64,000 bases of DNA from Streptomyces fructofermentans (GTDB lineage: Bacteria > Actinomycetota > Actinomycetes > Streptomycetales > Streptomycetaceae), in contig NZ_BMWD01000001.1 of NCBI RefSeq assembly GCF_014651055.1, forward strand, positions 170,350 through 234,349, read 5' to 3'. Position 1 is the first letter of the stretch. Each line of letters opens with the position of its first letter. The notes under the pieces are model-generated. The model was not told the DNA's origin. It worked only from the letters and a program-made list of their open reading frames with translations, and searched no databases. The translations under genes and the position numbers were made by a program. Shown here in pieces: positions 34,307 through 43,569 of the stretch.

Positions 34307-35637
34307 CCCAGCGCGGCCTTCTTGAAGGACCGGGCCCGGCGGGCCACCCGGCGGACCGTGGCGTTGCGCGGGATGAACGCGAGCTGCGAGGGCACCGCGC
34401 CCGGCAGCGCGAGCGAGGTGAGGCGCCGCCGTTTGAAGTAGCGCCAGGTGCTTCCGTCCAGGTGCCGGGTCAGATAGCGCTCGGCCTCCGGCCGCAGCTC
34501 CGGGTAGATCCTGGGCTGCATGGCGTAGCCCACGGCCCGTACCAGCTCGGTGAGTTCGTCCGTGCCCGTCCCCCGGTCCTGCCCGGCGACCGCCGCGTGG
34601 TCGGACAGCTCGGGGAGCAGGGCGTCCACGACGGTGACCGGGACGCGGTTGCTGTTCTCGTAGGGCGTGAGGCGTTCGAGGAGCGGCTCGGTGCCGACGC
34701 GGGCGACCGGCAGGCCGTACAGCGCCGAGGCGGTGATCAGCGCCGTGGAGAAGCAGCCGACGACCAGGGCGGGCCGCATCCGCTGGAAGAGCACCTCGGC
34801 GAGGACCGGTGTGTCCAGCACCGTGAGGTCGGCGCCGATCCTGCCCGCCTCCTTCTCCAGGGCGCGCGACCAGCGGGCCGGCGCGCTGGGGTGCGGCTTG
34901 AACACCACGCGGTGGTGGCCGAGCGCGACGGCGCCCTTGAGCATGCGGACGTGCAGGTCCTCCTCCTCCTCGGCGGTGACGATGCCGAGCGCGGAGAGGT
35001 ACTGGCCGAGCAGCAGCGCCGGGGCCTCGACGGCGGGCAGGCCGTCGCCCGTGTCCACCAGGGCGGCGAGCACCTCGCGGAACGCGTCCGTCGGCACGAT
35101 CTCCGGCTCCACGCCGAACTCGGTGAGCAGCAGGGGCGTCAGCCCCGGCACCAGGTCGAGGTGGAGGAGCCGGTCGACTCGGGTGCCGACCAGCGGGTCG
35201 ATCTTGCTGCGGGTGGGCCCGTAGCTCATCAGGCCGTCCGCGTAGACGGTCAGGGGCGCGCCCGTGAAGATCTGCGCGACGCCGAGGGCCGGGTTGACCT
35301 GGATCGACTCGACGACCAGCTCCACGTCGTCGTCGCCGAGGTCCCAGGCGAGCCGCAGATGCCGCTCCCACAGCGGCACGTCGTCCGGCCGGGGGGCCCA
35401 ACCGCCCGGGTGGAAGGGCGAGATGGTCTCGTTCCAGGAGATCACGTCGTCGAACCGGCCGCGCAGCCGCTCGAAGCCGGGCATCTCGTCGATGCCGGGT
35501 GTCGTCTCCGGCGTCGTCGAGTTGTTGGAGACGAGCAGGACGCGCCGGCCGGCGGGCCCGAAGCAGCCGGAGTCGACGGCCGCGGCCAGTGTCGCCGTGC
35601 CGTACAGCGTCGACGCCATGAAGATCTGGGTGGTCAC
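34303..35637 (-). CDS. Polysialyltransferase-like glycosyltransferase
   Basis: A 444-aa enzyme of the alpha-2,8-polysialyltransferase (GT52-like) group. Three diagnostic motifs are visible: an acidic-Gly motif in VYADGLMSYGP (near 132), the HP motif in VFKPHPSAP (near 247), and the Ser/Thr motif in CFSTALITAS (near 295). These bind the CMP-sugar donor. GTG start overlaps the GT2 stop (GTGA). With NeuB- and NeuA-like genes on the opposite strand, it probably polymerises a nonulosonic acid such as Kdn into the wall polymer. Confidence 0.85.
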   Translation of the reverse strand: MTTQIFMASTLYGTATLAAAVDSGCFGPAGRRVLLVSNNSTTPETTPGIDEMPGFERLRGRFDDVISWNETISPFHPGGWAPRPDDVPLWERHLRLAWDLGDDDVELVVESIQVNPALGVAQIFTGAPLTVYADGLMSYGPTRSKIDPLVGTRVDRLLHLDLVPGLTPLLLTEFGVEPEIVPTDAFREVLAALVDTGDGLPAVEAPALLLGQYLSALGIVTAEEEEDLHVRMLKGAVALGHHRVVFKPHPSAPARWSRALEKEAGRIGADLTVLDTPVLAEVLFQRMRPALVVGCFSTALITASALYGLPVARVGTEPLLERLTPYENSNRVPVTVVDALLPELSDHAAVAGQDRGTGTDELTELVRAVGYAMQPRIYPELRPEAERYLTRHLDGSTWRYFKRRRLTSLALPGAVPSQLAFIPRNATVRRVARRARSFKKAALG

Positions 35638-36611
35638 GCGGTCACCCCCGCGGCGGCCGGACGGCGGCGCAGCCGGCGCAGCCGCGTCGCCCGCTGCACG
35701 TCCATGGAGTCGAGCGCGTCGTCGAGGACGTCCTGCGGCATGCTCCGCAGTGCCACGGCACTCATCGACTTCAATTTCCGGGCCACGGGTGCCTCGAACC
35801 TTTCGATGGATCCCAGATGATGGGAAATAATCGCGCAGTAGGTCCGCACGGCTTTCGGGAGGAGTTTGTGGGCGTCCCGGTCCTCCGCGGTTTCCCTCAC
35901 CACCTGGTCGAACGCGCGAATGAAATCAAGTTGCCGCACATCGCCGATCTGGGTCAGTGAGGACGCGACCCCGCGCCGGTAGAACACACCGAGCAGTCCC
36001 ACGGTGGCGAACGATTCCGCCTCGCGGTGCAGTCTCCAGATCCACGGCCGGTCCTCCGCGGTGCGCAGTCCGTCGGTGAAGTGCAGCAGGCCGCGGTCGA
36101 CCAGCCGGCGGTGGTAGATGCCCGCCCAGGCGTAGGCGTAGTCGACCGAGGTCGAGCGGTCGGCGGGCAGGATCGCGTCGCGCGGATTCAGCACGACACC
36201 CCTCCTGCCGTGCGGCACCCGGTGCAGGACACGGGCCCGCGCGGTGCACTGGACATGGTCGGTACGGACGAAGTCGCAGCCCAGCCCCTCTATCGCGGCG
36301 AGCAGTTGCTCGTAGTACCCGGGGGCGAGCCAGTCGTCCCCGTCCAGGAACGTGAGGTACTCGCCGCGTGCCGCGTCGATGCCCGTGTTGCGCGCGGTGG
36401 CCAGTCCCCCGTTCCTCTCGTGTCTGACATGCACCGCGCCCGGGAGCTCGCGCTCGGCGCGCGCGAGGATGTCCGGTGTCTCGTCGCGGGAGCAGTCGTC
36501 GACCAGAATGAATTCGACGTCCGGGCCCGCGTTCGCACGGAGACTCCTCAGGGTGTCGGGCGCGTATTGCTGCACGTTGTAGAACGGCACGATGACGGAG
36601 AGCTTGACCAC
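35634..36611 (-). CDS. Family 2 glycosyltransferase
   Basis: About 325 aa. The GT-A fold begins KLSVIVPFYNVQQY, with LVDDCSRDETPDI and the metal-binding DxD in TFLDGDDWLAPGYY. The C-terminal third is helical and basic. I set the start at GTG 36611; the longer open frame upstream is non-coding. It is the first gene of a three-gene coupled operon (GT2, polysialyltransferase-like, acyltransferase), divergent from the DUF6716 glycosyltransferase. It likely adds or links a sugar in the surface polymer. Confidence 0.88.
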   Translation of the reverse strand: MVKLSVIVPFYNVQQYAPDTLRSLRANAGPDVEFILVDDCSRDETPDILARAERELPGAVHVRHERNGGLATARNTGIDAARGEYLTFLDGDDWLAPGYYEQLLAAIEGLGCDFVRTDHVQCTARARVLHRVPHGRRGVVLNPRDAILPADRSTSVDYAYAWAGIYHRRLVDRGLLHFTDGLRTAEDRPWIWRLHREAESFATVGLLGVFYRRGVASSLTQIGDVRQLDFIRAFDQVVRETAEDRDAHKLLPKAVRTYCAIISHHLGSIERFEAPVARKLKSMSAVALRSMPQDVLDDALDSMDVQRATRLRRLRRRPAAAGVTA

Positions 36612-36809
36612 CCACGTGACGTTAGGCGGCGGCCCGTCATTCGTCTTGACCGCCGGTGGGATTGCAGGTGAACGACGCGTGGCGGAATGGTGAACCCAGC
36701 TTTTTAGGGGGCCGGTCCGGGGTGGACACCCCATTCGGCGATGTGCTGTTAACCCTTTGTTGCATTCCGGTTGGGTCGGCGATCGAATTGCCTTCCTAGC
36801 GTCTTGGAC
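36612..36809. promoter_or_regulatory. Divergent promoter region of the glycopolymer locus
   Basis: 198 bp between divergent genes, with AT-rich pockets (agctttttagg; tgctgttaaccctttgttgcatt). TAGCGT at 36798-36803 lies seven bases before GTG 36810, and no RBS precedes that GTG, suggesting a leaderless transcript for the rightward gene. Confidence 0.45.
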
Positions 36810-38153
36810 GTGCCAGCAAGTACCACGAAGTCCCTGCGAGTGGCCGTCCTCGCCGATTCCGACACCCGGTGGAAATGGGGCGCGCTCACCGCGAACCGCA
36901 TCGCACCGGCCGATGCGGACATCAGGCTCGACGGCCACCTCCTGAGGGGCCGTGCGACCCCCACCGCCCGCCAGCTCGAAGAGGTCGGCGTGCGGGCGGA
37001 CTCCCTCCGGGAGGTCACCGCCGCCGAGTTCCTGCGCGCGATGGACCCGCAGGAGTACGACGTCGTCGTCCTCGCCCTGGTCGGCGGCGCCGTCCAGGCG
37101 ATGCTGCACGGGCTCTCGTACGCCTGGCAGGGGTGCGCGAGGCGGCCCGTGGTCGTCACCGGCTATGTCGGCGTCGTCTACGAGAAGCTCGCCGACGGGC
37201 TGCTGCTGCGGCACGGCGCGGACCTCGTGCTCGCCAACTCCCGCCAGGACGCCGAGCGGTTCACCGCGGTGTACGAGGGAGTCGGCGCCGACGCCTCGTC
37301 GGTGACCGAGGTGGCGCTGCCGTTCCTGGGCGGCGCCGTGCGCACGCAGGACGGCGACCCGTACACGGTCGTCTTCGCCGCGCAGCCCTCCGTGCCGGAG
37401 AGCCGCACGGACCGCGCGTACCTGCTCGACCGGCTGGTGCGGCACGCCAGGCTGCACCCCGAGCGCGAGGTGCTGCTGAAGCTGCGCTCCAGGCCGGGCG
37501 AGCACACCACGCACATCGAGGAGCAGCCCTACCAGCGGCTCGCGGAGCGCGTCCCGGGCGGCACGCCGGCCAACTTCCGTCTCGTCTACGGGCACATGGG
37601 GGAGGTGCTCGACCGCACGGACCTGCTGGTCACCGTCAGCTCCACGGCGGCCCTGGAGTCCCTGCACCGGCGCATCCCGACGGTGCTCCTCACCGACCTC
37701 GGGGTGCGCGAGTCGCTCGGCAACCACCACTTCGTGGGCTCCGGCTGCCTCGCCTCCTGGAACCAGCTCGACGACGGGCACCTGCCCGCACCCGACGAGG
37801 ACTGGGTGGCACGGCAGGGCGTCGCCCCCGGCGGCACCTCCCCGACGGGGGCGGGCAACGGCTCCTACGAGACGGCGTTCGACACGGCACGTGCCCGTAT
37901 CGCCGCACTGCGCGGACAGGACGAACTCCCCGCCCTCGCCCCCTACTACACCCCCGTCACCGCGCCCGGCTACCTGCCCGGCATCCTCGCCCGCCACCAC
38001 CTCGGCCCGGACGGCGGGCCGCTGCCCGGCGCCCCCGCGGCCGACAGGACGCCGGGCCCGGTCCGCCAGATCGTGCGCCGCGCCGCACGCGGGGCCTACC
38101 GGCACGGCGTGCAGCGCGTGGCCCCCGTCATCCGGCGGATGGGCGAGCTGTGA
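36810..38153 (+). CDS. Putative glycosyltransferase, DUF6716 family
   Basis: A 447-aa GT-B-like protein. It begins with a Rossmann-type strand (LRVAVLADSDTRWKWG), has a second nucleotide-fold half (YTVVFAAQPSVPESRTDRAYLL) and a Ser/Thr motif in LLVTVSSTAALESLHR like that of CMP-sugar transferases. GTG 36810 is chosen because the coding pattern starts there; the gene may be leaderless. It heads the rightward operon with the CMP-sugar synthetase and NeuB homologue, implying a role in polymer initiation or extension. Confidence 0.8.
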   Translation: MPASTTKSLRVAVLADSDTRWKWGALTANRIAPADADIRLDGHLLRGRATPTARQLEEVGVRADSLREVTAAEFLRAMDPQEYDVVVLALVGGAVQAMLHGLSYAWQGCARRPVVVTGYVGVVYEKLADGLLLRHGADLVLANSRQDAERFTAVYEGVGADASSVTEVALPFLGGAVRTQDGDPYTVVFAAQPSVPESRTDRAYLLDRLVRHARLHPEREVLLKLRSRPGEHTTHIEEQPYQRLAERVPGGTPANFRLVYGHMGEVLDRTDLLVTVSSTAALESLHRRIPTVLLTDLGVRESLGNHHFVGSGCLASWNQLDDGHLPAPDEDWVARQGVAPGGTSPTGAGNGSYETAFDTARARIAALRGQDELPALAPYYTPVTAPGYLPGILARHHLGPDGGPLPGAPAADRTPGPVRQIVRRAARGAYRHGVQRVAPVIRRMGEL

Positions 38154-38214
38154 GCGCCCCGCCGGCGCACCCGCGGTCCGCGGACGCCCAGAACCCTCGT
38201 CAAGGAGTACAGCG

Positions 38215-39498
38215 ATGAACAGCTCGGAAGCGGGCCAGGCGCCACCGGTGCGCCGGGTGCTCGCCGTGATCCCCGCACGGGGCGGCTCCAAGGGCGTCCC
38301 CGCCAAGAACCTGCTGCCCGTCGGCGGAGTGCCGCTGGTGGCCCGCGCGGTGCGCGAGTGCCGGGCCGCCCGGCTCGTCACCGACGTCGTGGTCTCCACG
38401 GACGACCGTGCGATCGCGGCGGCGGCCCGCGAGGCCGGCGCCGAGGTGGTGCTGCGGCCCGCCGCCATCGCCGGCGACACCGCCACCTCCGAGGCGGCCG
38501 TCCTGCACGCCCTCGACGCCCACGAGGCGCTGCACGGGGTGCCCGTGGACGCGGTCCTCCTCGTGCAGTGCACCAGCCCCTTCCTCGTCCGCGAGGACAT
38601 CGACGGGGTGGCCGGCGCGGTCGTGGAGAACGGCGCGGACACCGCCCTGACCGTGGCGCCCTTCCACGGCTTCGTCTGGCGCGACGCCGAGGACGGGCCG
38701 GCGGCCGGCGGGGGTCCCCGCGCCGAGGCCGTGGGCCCCGCCGGGGCGGACGCCACCGGCGGACACGGCGTCAACCACGACAAGTCCTTCCGCCCGCGCC
38801 GCCAGGACCGCCCCCAGGACCTCCTGGAGACGGGCGCCGCCTACGCCATGGACGCGGCGGGCCTGCGTGAGCACGGGCACCGCTTCTTCGGCCGCACCGA
38901 ACTCGTGCGCACCGACCCCGCGCGGGTCCTGGAGATCGACGACCCGCACGACCTCGCCCGCGCCCGTGCCCTCGCGCCGCTCTTCGACGCGAGCAGGCCG
39001 GGCGCCCTCCCCACCGCCGACGACATCGACGCGGTGGTCCTCGACTTCGACGGCACCCAGACCGACGACCGGGTGCTGATCGACTCCGACGGACGGGAGT
39101 TCGTCTCCGTGCACCGCGGGGACGGACTCGGCATCGCCGCCCTCCGCAGGAGCGGCCTGACGATGCTGATCCTGTCCACGGAGCAGAACCCGGTCGTCGC
39201 CGCCCGGGCCCGGAAGCTCAAGATCCCGGTCCTGCACGGCATCGACCGGAAGGACCTCGCACTGAAGCAGTGGTGCGGGGAGCAGGGCATCGCGCCCGAG
39301 CGCGTGCTCTACGTCGGCAACGACGTCAACGACCTCCCGTGCTTCGCCCTCGTGGGCTGGCCCGTGGCGGTCGCCGGCGCCCACGACGTCGTACGTGGCG
39401 CCGCACGCGCGGTCACCACCGTCCCCGGTGGCGACGGCGCGATCCGGGAGATCGCCAGCTGGATCCTCGGCCCCTCTCTCGACTCCCTCGACAACTAA
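38215..39498 (+). CDS. Bifunctional acylneuraminate cytidylyltransferase / KdsC-like HAD phosphatase
   Basis: A 427-aa fusion starting at ATG 38215 behind AAGGAG. The N-terminal half is a CMP-sialate synthetase: VIPARGGSKGVPAKNL, LLVQCTSPF and RPQDLLETGAAYAM. The C-terminal half (from about residue 280) is a KdsC-type HAD phosphatase with DFDGTQTDD, LSTEQNPVV, the Lys in DRKDLALKQW, and VGNDVNDLPCF. The fusion can remove the phosphate from a 9-phospho nonulosonate and activate it with CTP. A Gly/Ala-rich insert (about 165-185) sits in the first domain. The neuB-like gene follows 14 bp later. Confidence 0.93.
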   Translation: MNSSEAGQAPPVRRVLAVIPARGGSKGVPAKNLLPVGGVPLVARAVRECRAARLVTDVVVSTDDRAIAAAAREAGAEVVLRPAAIAGDTATSEAAVLHALDAHEALHGVPVDAVLLVQCTSPFLVREDIDGVAGAVVENGADTALTVAPFHGFVWRDAEDGPAAGGGPRAEAVGPAGADATGGHGVNHDKSFRPRRQDRPQDLLETGAAYAMDAAGLREHGHRFFGRTELVRTDPARVLEIDDPHDLARARALAPLFDASRPGALPTADDIDAVVLDFDGTQTDDRVLIDSDGREFVSVHRGDGLGIAALRRSGLTMLILSTEQNPVVAARARKLKIPVLHGIDRKDLALKQWCGEQGIAPERVLYVGNDVNDLPCFALVGWPVAVAGAHDVVRGAARAVTTVPGGDGAIREIASWILGPSLDSLDN

Positions 39499-39512
39499 GG
39501 AACTTCACCACC

Positions 39513-40451
39513 ATGAGCACCAACTCCCGTCTGCGCACGTTCGGTTCGAAGACCGCCGGCCCGGGTCACCCCGTCTACGTCGTCGGTGAGATCGGCATCA
39601 ACCACAACGGCGAGCTCGAGAACGCCTTCAAGCTGATCGACGCCGCCGCCGAAGCCGGCTGCGACGCCGTCAAGTTCCAGAAGCGCACCCCGGAGATCTG
39701 CACCCCGCGCGACCAGTGGGACATCGAGCGCGACACCCCCTGGGGCCGCATGACCTACATCGACTACCGCCACCGCGTGGAGTTCGGCGAGGACGAGTAC
39801 CGGCAGATCGACGAGTACTCCAAGGAGCGCGGCATCGACTGGTTCGCCTCCCCGTGGGACACCGAGGCCGTCGCCTTCCTGGAGAAGTTCGACGTGCCGG
39901 CCCACAAGGTCGCCTCCGCCTCCCTGACCGACGACGAGCTGCTGCGCGAACTGCGTGCCACCGGCCGCACGGTCATCCTCTCCACCGGCATGTCGACGCC
40001 GAAGCAGATCCGGCACGCGGTCGAGGTCCTCGGCAGCGACAACATCCTGATGTGCCACGCCACGTCGACCTACCCGGCCCAGGCCGAGGAGCTCAACCTG
40101 CGCGTCATCAACACCCTCCAGGCCGAGTACCCGAACGTCCCGATCGGCTACTCCGGCCACGAGACCGGCCTGCAGACCACGCTCGCCGCGGTCGCGCTCG
40201 GCGCCGCCTTCGTCGAGCGCCACATCACCCTGGACCGCGCGATGTGGGGCTCCGACCAGGCCGCCTCGGTCGAGCCGCAGGGCCTCACCCGCCTCGTCCG
40301 CGACATCCGCACCATCGAGGCCTCCCTCGGCGACGGCGTCAAGAAGGTCTACGAGTCCGAGCTGGGCCCGATGAAGAAGCTGCGCCGCGTCCCGGGCGTC
40401 GTCGCCGAGGCCGAGATCGCCGCGGCGGCGGGCGAGCCGGTCGCGGTCTGA
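39513..40451 (+). CDS. NeuB-family nonulosonic acid (phosphate) synthase, SAF domain absent
   Basis: A 312-aa TIM-barrel enzyme condensing phosphoenolpyruvate with a sugar to give a 9-carbon keto acid. GEIGINHNGELENAFKLID, VKFQKR, ASPWDTEAV, LSTGMST, CHATSTYP and GYSGHETG mark the family. It stops soon after the barrel (VYESELGPMKKLRRVPGVV); the C-terminal antifreeze-like SAF domain that usually closes the active site of the partner subunit is missing. ATG 39513 follows AAGGAA. In Streptomyces the likely product is Kdn or its phosphate. Confidence 0.93.
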   Translation: MSTNSRLRTFGSKTAGPGHPVYVVGEIGINHNGELENAFKLIDAAAEAGCDAVKFQKRTPEICTPRDQWDIERDTPWGRMTYIDYRHRVEFGEDEYRQIDEYSKERGIDWFASPWDTEAVAFLEKFDVPAHKVASASLTDDELLRELRATGRTVILSTGMSTPKQIRHAVEVLGSDNILMCHATSTYPAQAEELNLRVINTLQAEYPNVPIGYSGHETGLQTTLAAVALGAAFVERHITLDRAMWGSDQAASVEPQGLTRLVRDIRTIEASLGDGVKKVYESELGPMKKLRRVPGVVAEAEIAAAAGEPVAV

Positions 40452-40497
40452 GCCTCCTCCCACCGATCCGATCCAGGGAAGCGACGGTCGTACGTCG

Positions 40498-41634
40498 ATG
40501 AGCCCCCGCGCCGGGTCCCCCGGCCCCCAGTCACCCACCACGCTGGCCTTCGTCGAGAGCCCGGTGCAGCTCCTCAACGTCCTGGAGTGGGCGCACGTCC
40601 ACGGCCTCGGGGCGACGGGCGGGCGGCCCGGACCGCCGGGCACGGAGCCGGCGGCAGGGCGGCCGGGACCCGGCGCGGGGCTCGTGCTCGTCGTGCTGTC
40701 GCCGACCGACCCGATGACCCGGGGGCAGCTGCGGCGCATGTCCGAGCTGGCCCGGGACGAGGGCCACGAGGTGCGCTGGGAGGAGGCGCGGGGCGGGACC
40801 ACGGCGCCCTTCCACACGGTCGGCGGCCTCGCGCCGCTGCTCCGGCGCGCCGAGCGGATCGTGATGGGCGACCCGTTCTCCCGCTACGTGCAGCTGCTGC
40901 TCACCATCACCCGGGCGCGCGACCTGGTCGTCGTGGACGACGGCACCGCGACGATGGAGTTCGTCTCCCAGCTCGCCCGGGGGGAGCGGCTGGTGCGCTG
41001 GCACCGGCGCGGCGGCCGTCCCGGGCTCCGGGACCTGGTCTTCGCCCCGGTCTCGGCACGGGCCCGCCGCCGGCTCACCCCCGGCGCCGGACGGCGCGTG
41101 GAGATCTTCTCCGCCATGCCGATCGGCGAGCGGCCCGAGGGGGTGCTCGTCACGGCCAACGAGTTCGGCTGGACCCGCGCCCGCTTCGGGCCGCCCCGGC
41201 TCACCAGGGGCGCGGACCTGGTGGGGACGTCCCTCGTCGAGACGGGTGTCGTCGACCCCGACCGGTACGTGGAGGCGGTACGGCGGCTCGCCGCGGCCCA
41301 TGGCGCCACGCGGTACTTCGCCCACCGCCGCGAGAGCGCGGAGAAGCTGCACCGGCTGGCCGTCGAGACCGGGCTGGAGATCGTCCGCCCGGACCTGCCG
41401 CTCGAACTCATCGCCCGCCGCGGCCCGACCGGCCGGACGATCCTCAGCTTCCCGTCCACGGTCGTGCACACGCTGCCGCTGGCACTCGCCGGTACGGAGG
41501 TCAGGGTCGCCGTGTTCGACATCGACCCGGCCTGGCTCACGGAGACCGCCTCGCCGCGGGCGCAGGGCTTCCTTTCCGGCGTCACAGGAACCGCCAGGGA
41601 CGTGCACCGGCTGCCCGCGGTCACCGCCGGCTAG
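40498..41634 (+). CDS. Sialyltransferase-like glycosyltransferase
   Basis: A 378-aa protein at the end of the nonulosonate operon, starting at ATG 40498, 46 bp after the synthase. Motifs resemble the GT52/polysialyltransferase group: VESPVQLLNVLEW at the N-terminus, an Asp-Asp-Gly motif in VVVDDGTATMEF, an internal His region (RYFAHRRESAEKL) and a Ser/Thr motif in LSFPSTVVHTLP. It probably transfers the CMP-activated nonulosonate to an acceptor. A Gly/Pro-rich insert lies near residues 40-60. Confidence 0.75.
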   Translation: MSPRAGSPGPQSPTTLAFVESPVQLLNVLEWAHVHGLGATGGRPGPPGTEPAAGRPGPGAGLVLVVLSPTDPMTRGQLRRMSELARDEGHEVRWEEARGGTTAPFHTVGGLAPLLRRAERIVMGDPFSRYVQLLLTITRARDLVVVDDGTATMEFVSQLARGERLVRWHRRGGRPGLRDLVFAPVSARARRRLTPGAGRRVEIFSAMPIGERPEGVLVTANEFGWTRARFGPPRLTRGADLVGTSLVETGVVDPDRYVEAVRRLAAAHGATRYFAHRRESAEKLHRLAVETGLEIVRPDLPLELIARRGPTGRTILSFPSTVVHTLPLALAGTEVRVAVFDIDPAWLTETASPRAQGFLSGVTGTARDVHRLPAVTAG

Positions 41635-42030
41635 ATCCCCGGACCGCACGGGACGCAAGAGGGCGCGCGGGCGGCCCCGCGCGCGGACCCGCGGGGCCGG
41701 TGCGTACGCGTGTGCCCCCGGTGACCGTCCGTGGCGACACCGGTCCGCGGGATGAACAGAACCGGCCCGGGGCCCGTATGCGTGGTATGCGTAGAGAACC
41801 TGTTCCGGGAGACCCGGGAATGGGTGCCGCCGCACGGAGGTTCTCCCACGAGGAACGGCGGATCCCGGCCCGGCCGGACCGGCGCAAGATCCCCGCGCCG
41901 GAAAGGTGGGTGAGTTTACCCACGCACGTCCATGCCTATGCGCCACGCGGCCAGATTTTCTTCCCCGAATGGGTTGAACTTTTGTTGATCGTGGGTCAGT
42001 TGACCGCCGTGTCGCCCTACCCTTCAGAGG
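41635..42030. promoter_or_regulatory. Intergenic region before the M20 amidohydrolase
   Basis: About 400 bp. GC-rich hairpin-forming DNA directly after 41634 may terminate the nonulosonate operon. A lower-GC stretch at 41910-42000 (gagtttacccacg; ttgaacttttgttgatcg) looks promoter-like. TACCCT at 42018-42023 lies about eight bases before GTG 42031, compatible with a leaderless start. Short open frames here have no recognisable product. Confidence 0.4.
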
Positions 42031-43263
42031 GTGAACCAACTGATGTCCCGAGAGTCCGAGGCCGTCACGCCCGGGGGAGCCGCGCTCCCCGGCACGCTGC
42101 CCGAGGCGCTGCGCGCCGAACTCGTCGCCTTCCGGCGTGACTTGCACATGCACCCGGAGCTCGGTTTCCAGGAGTTCCGTACCACCGCGGCGATCAAGGC
42201 GCGGCTGGAGCAGGCCGGTCTGCGGCCCCGTGTGCTCGCCGGCGGCACCGGGCTGACCTGCGACATCGGTGAGCCGGACCCCGCGCGGCCGATGCTCGCC
42301 CTGCGCGCCGACATCGACGCGCTGCCCATCCCGGACACGAAGACCGGGTGCGCCTACCGGTCGACCGTCCCGGACCGGGCGCACGCGTGCGGGCACGACG
42401 TGCACACGACCGTGGTGCTCGGGGCCGGCCTCGTCCTCGCCGACCTGCACGCGAAGGGCCTGCTCGGGCGGGCCGTACGGCTGGTCTTCCAGCCCGCCGA
42501 GGAGGTGCTGCCCGGCGGTGCCTCCGACGCGATCGGGTCGGGGGCGCTGGACGGCGTCGGACGGATCGTCGCCGTGCACTGCGACCCGAGGGTCGACGCG
42601 GGACGCATCGGACTGCGGCAGGGCCCCATCACCTCGGCCTGCGACCGGCTGGAGGTCTCCCTCGACGGCGCCGGCGGACACACCGCGAGGCCGCATCTGA
42701 CCACCGACCTCGTGACCGCCGCGGCCCGTGTCGCCGTGGACGTGCCCGCGCTGGTCGCGAGGCGTGTCGACGCTCGGTCGGGGCTCTCCGTCACCTGGGG
42801 GCGGATCGAGTCGGGCCACGCCTGCAACGTGATCCCGCAGCACGCCGAACTCTCGGGGACCGTGCGCTGCCTGGACCTGGACGCCTGGCGGGCCGCGCCC
42901 GACGTGGTGCACGCGGCCATCGACGAGGTCGCGACCATGCACCGGGCCAAGTCCCAGATCAACTACGTGCGCGGGGTGCCGCCGGTCGTCAACGACCCGG
43001 CCGTCACCGACCTGCTGCGCGACGCCATGACGGCACGCCGGGGAGCGGAGTCGGTGGAGGGCACCGAGCAGAGCCTGGGCGGCGAGGACTTCTCCTGGTA
43101 CCTGGAGCACGTACCCGGCGCCATGGCCAGGCTGGGGGTCCGCAAGCCCGGCGAGCGGACCGTGCGCGATCTGCACCAGGGCGACTTCGACGCGGACGAG
43201 TCCGCGATCGCGGTGGGCGTCGAGCTGTTCACCGCGACGGCGCTCCTCGACTCCGGACGGTGA
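42031..43263 (+). CDS. M20-family amidohydrolase (peptidase/hippuricase type)
   Basis: A 410-aa zinc hydrolase. LRADIDALPI, HACGHDVHTTVVLGAG, FQPAEEVLPGGA, VHCDPRVDAGRIG and GGEDFSWYL supply the metal ligands and catalytic Glu of the M20D group, and a lid/dimerisation domain sits in the middle. The substrate is an N-acyl or carbamoyl amino acid or similar amide. The first possible start is GTG 42031 (probably leaderless, no RBS); ATG 42043 is the alternative. It directly precedes the nucleoside-uptake genes but lacks their palindromic operator, so a shared role is not shown. Confidence 0.88.
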   Translation: MNQLMSRESEAVTPGGAALPGTLPEALRAELVAFRRDLHMHPELGFQEFRTTAAIKARLEQAGLRPRVLAGGTGLTCDIGEPDPARPMLALRADIDALPIPDTKTGCAYRSTVPDRAHACGHDVHTTVVLGAGLVLADLHAKGLLGRAVRLVFQPAEEVLPGGASDAIGSGALDGVGRIVAVHCDPRVDAGRIGLRQGPITSACDRLEVSLDGAGGHTARPHLTTDLVTAAARVAVDVPALVARRVDARSGLSVTWGRIESGHACNVIPQHAELSGTVRCLDLDAWRAAPDVVHAAIDEVATMHRAKSQINYVRGVPPVVNDPAVTDLLRDAMTARRGAESVEGTEQSLGGEDFSWYLEHVPGAMARLGVRKPGERTVRDLHQGDFDADESAIAVGVELFTATALLDSGR

Positions 43264-43504
43264 CGGACGGGGCGCGGCGAACGCTCCGCTCGCGCGCTCC
43301 GACCCTCCGCAGTAGCTTGGAGGCGAACGTCATCCGCACACGCACGACCGATCACTCAGGAGTACGCCCCGACTACGGAACGTGGCGCCCACTGTCGGGT
43401 GCTCCATCCGCAAGTGCACCTTTCGGGCCCATGGTTCACCAGGACGTAACCGGCCATCGGCACGAATGGATAACGGCCAGGCGGAACCCCGTTCCCTGAA
43501 CGGT

Positions 43505-43516
43505 CTACGCGCGTTA
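43505..43516 (+). promoter_or_regulatory. CTACGCGCGTTA operator at the promoter of BMP lipoprotein 1
   Basis: CTACGCGCGTTA overlaps a -10-like TAATGT (43515-43520), about 55 bp before the ATG. It is the one-sided form of the palindrome CTACGCGCGTAG found at 46126 and 58195, and its flanks (CTACGCGCGTTAAT-TGCG) match the copy at 44873. Confidence 0.75.
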
Positions 43517-43569
43517 ATGTGCGCCGGAATCAGCACCCACTGCGGGGCTTGGAGAATGGGGAACTTCAG

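Noticed and set aside
41731-41985. Small plus- and minus-strand ORFs in the gap before the M20 gene
   Set aside because: No RBS, no motif, and several conflicting frames of similar length.
40531-43176. 881-codon minus-strand frame over the sialyltransferase-like and M20 genes
   Set aside because: It crosses two well-supported plus-strand genes and their intergenic region, with composition typical of an antisense shadow.
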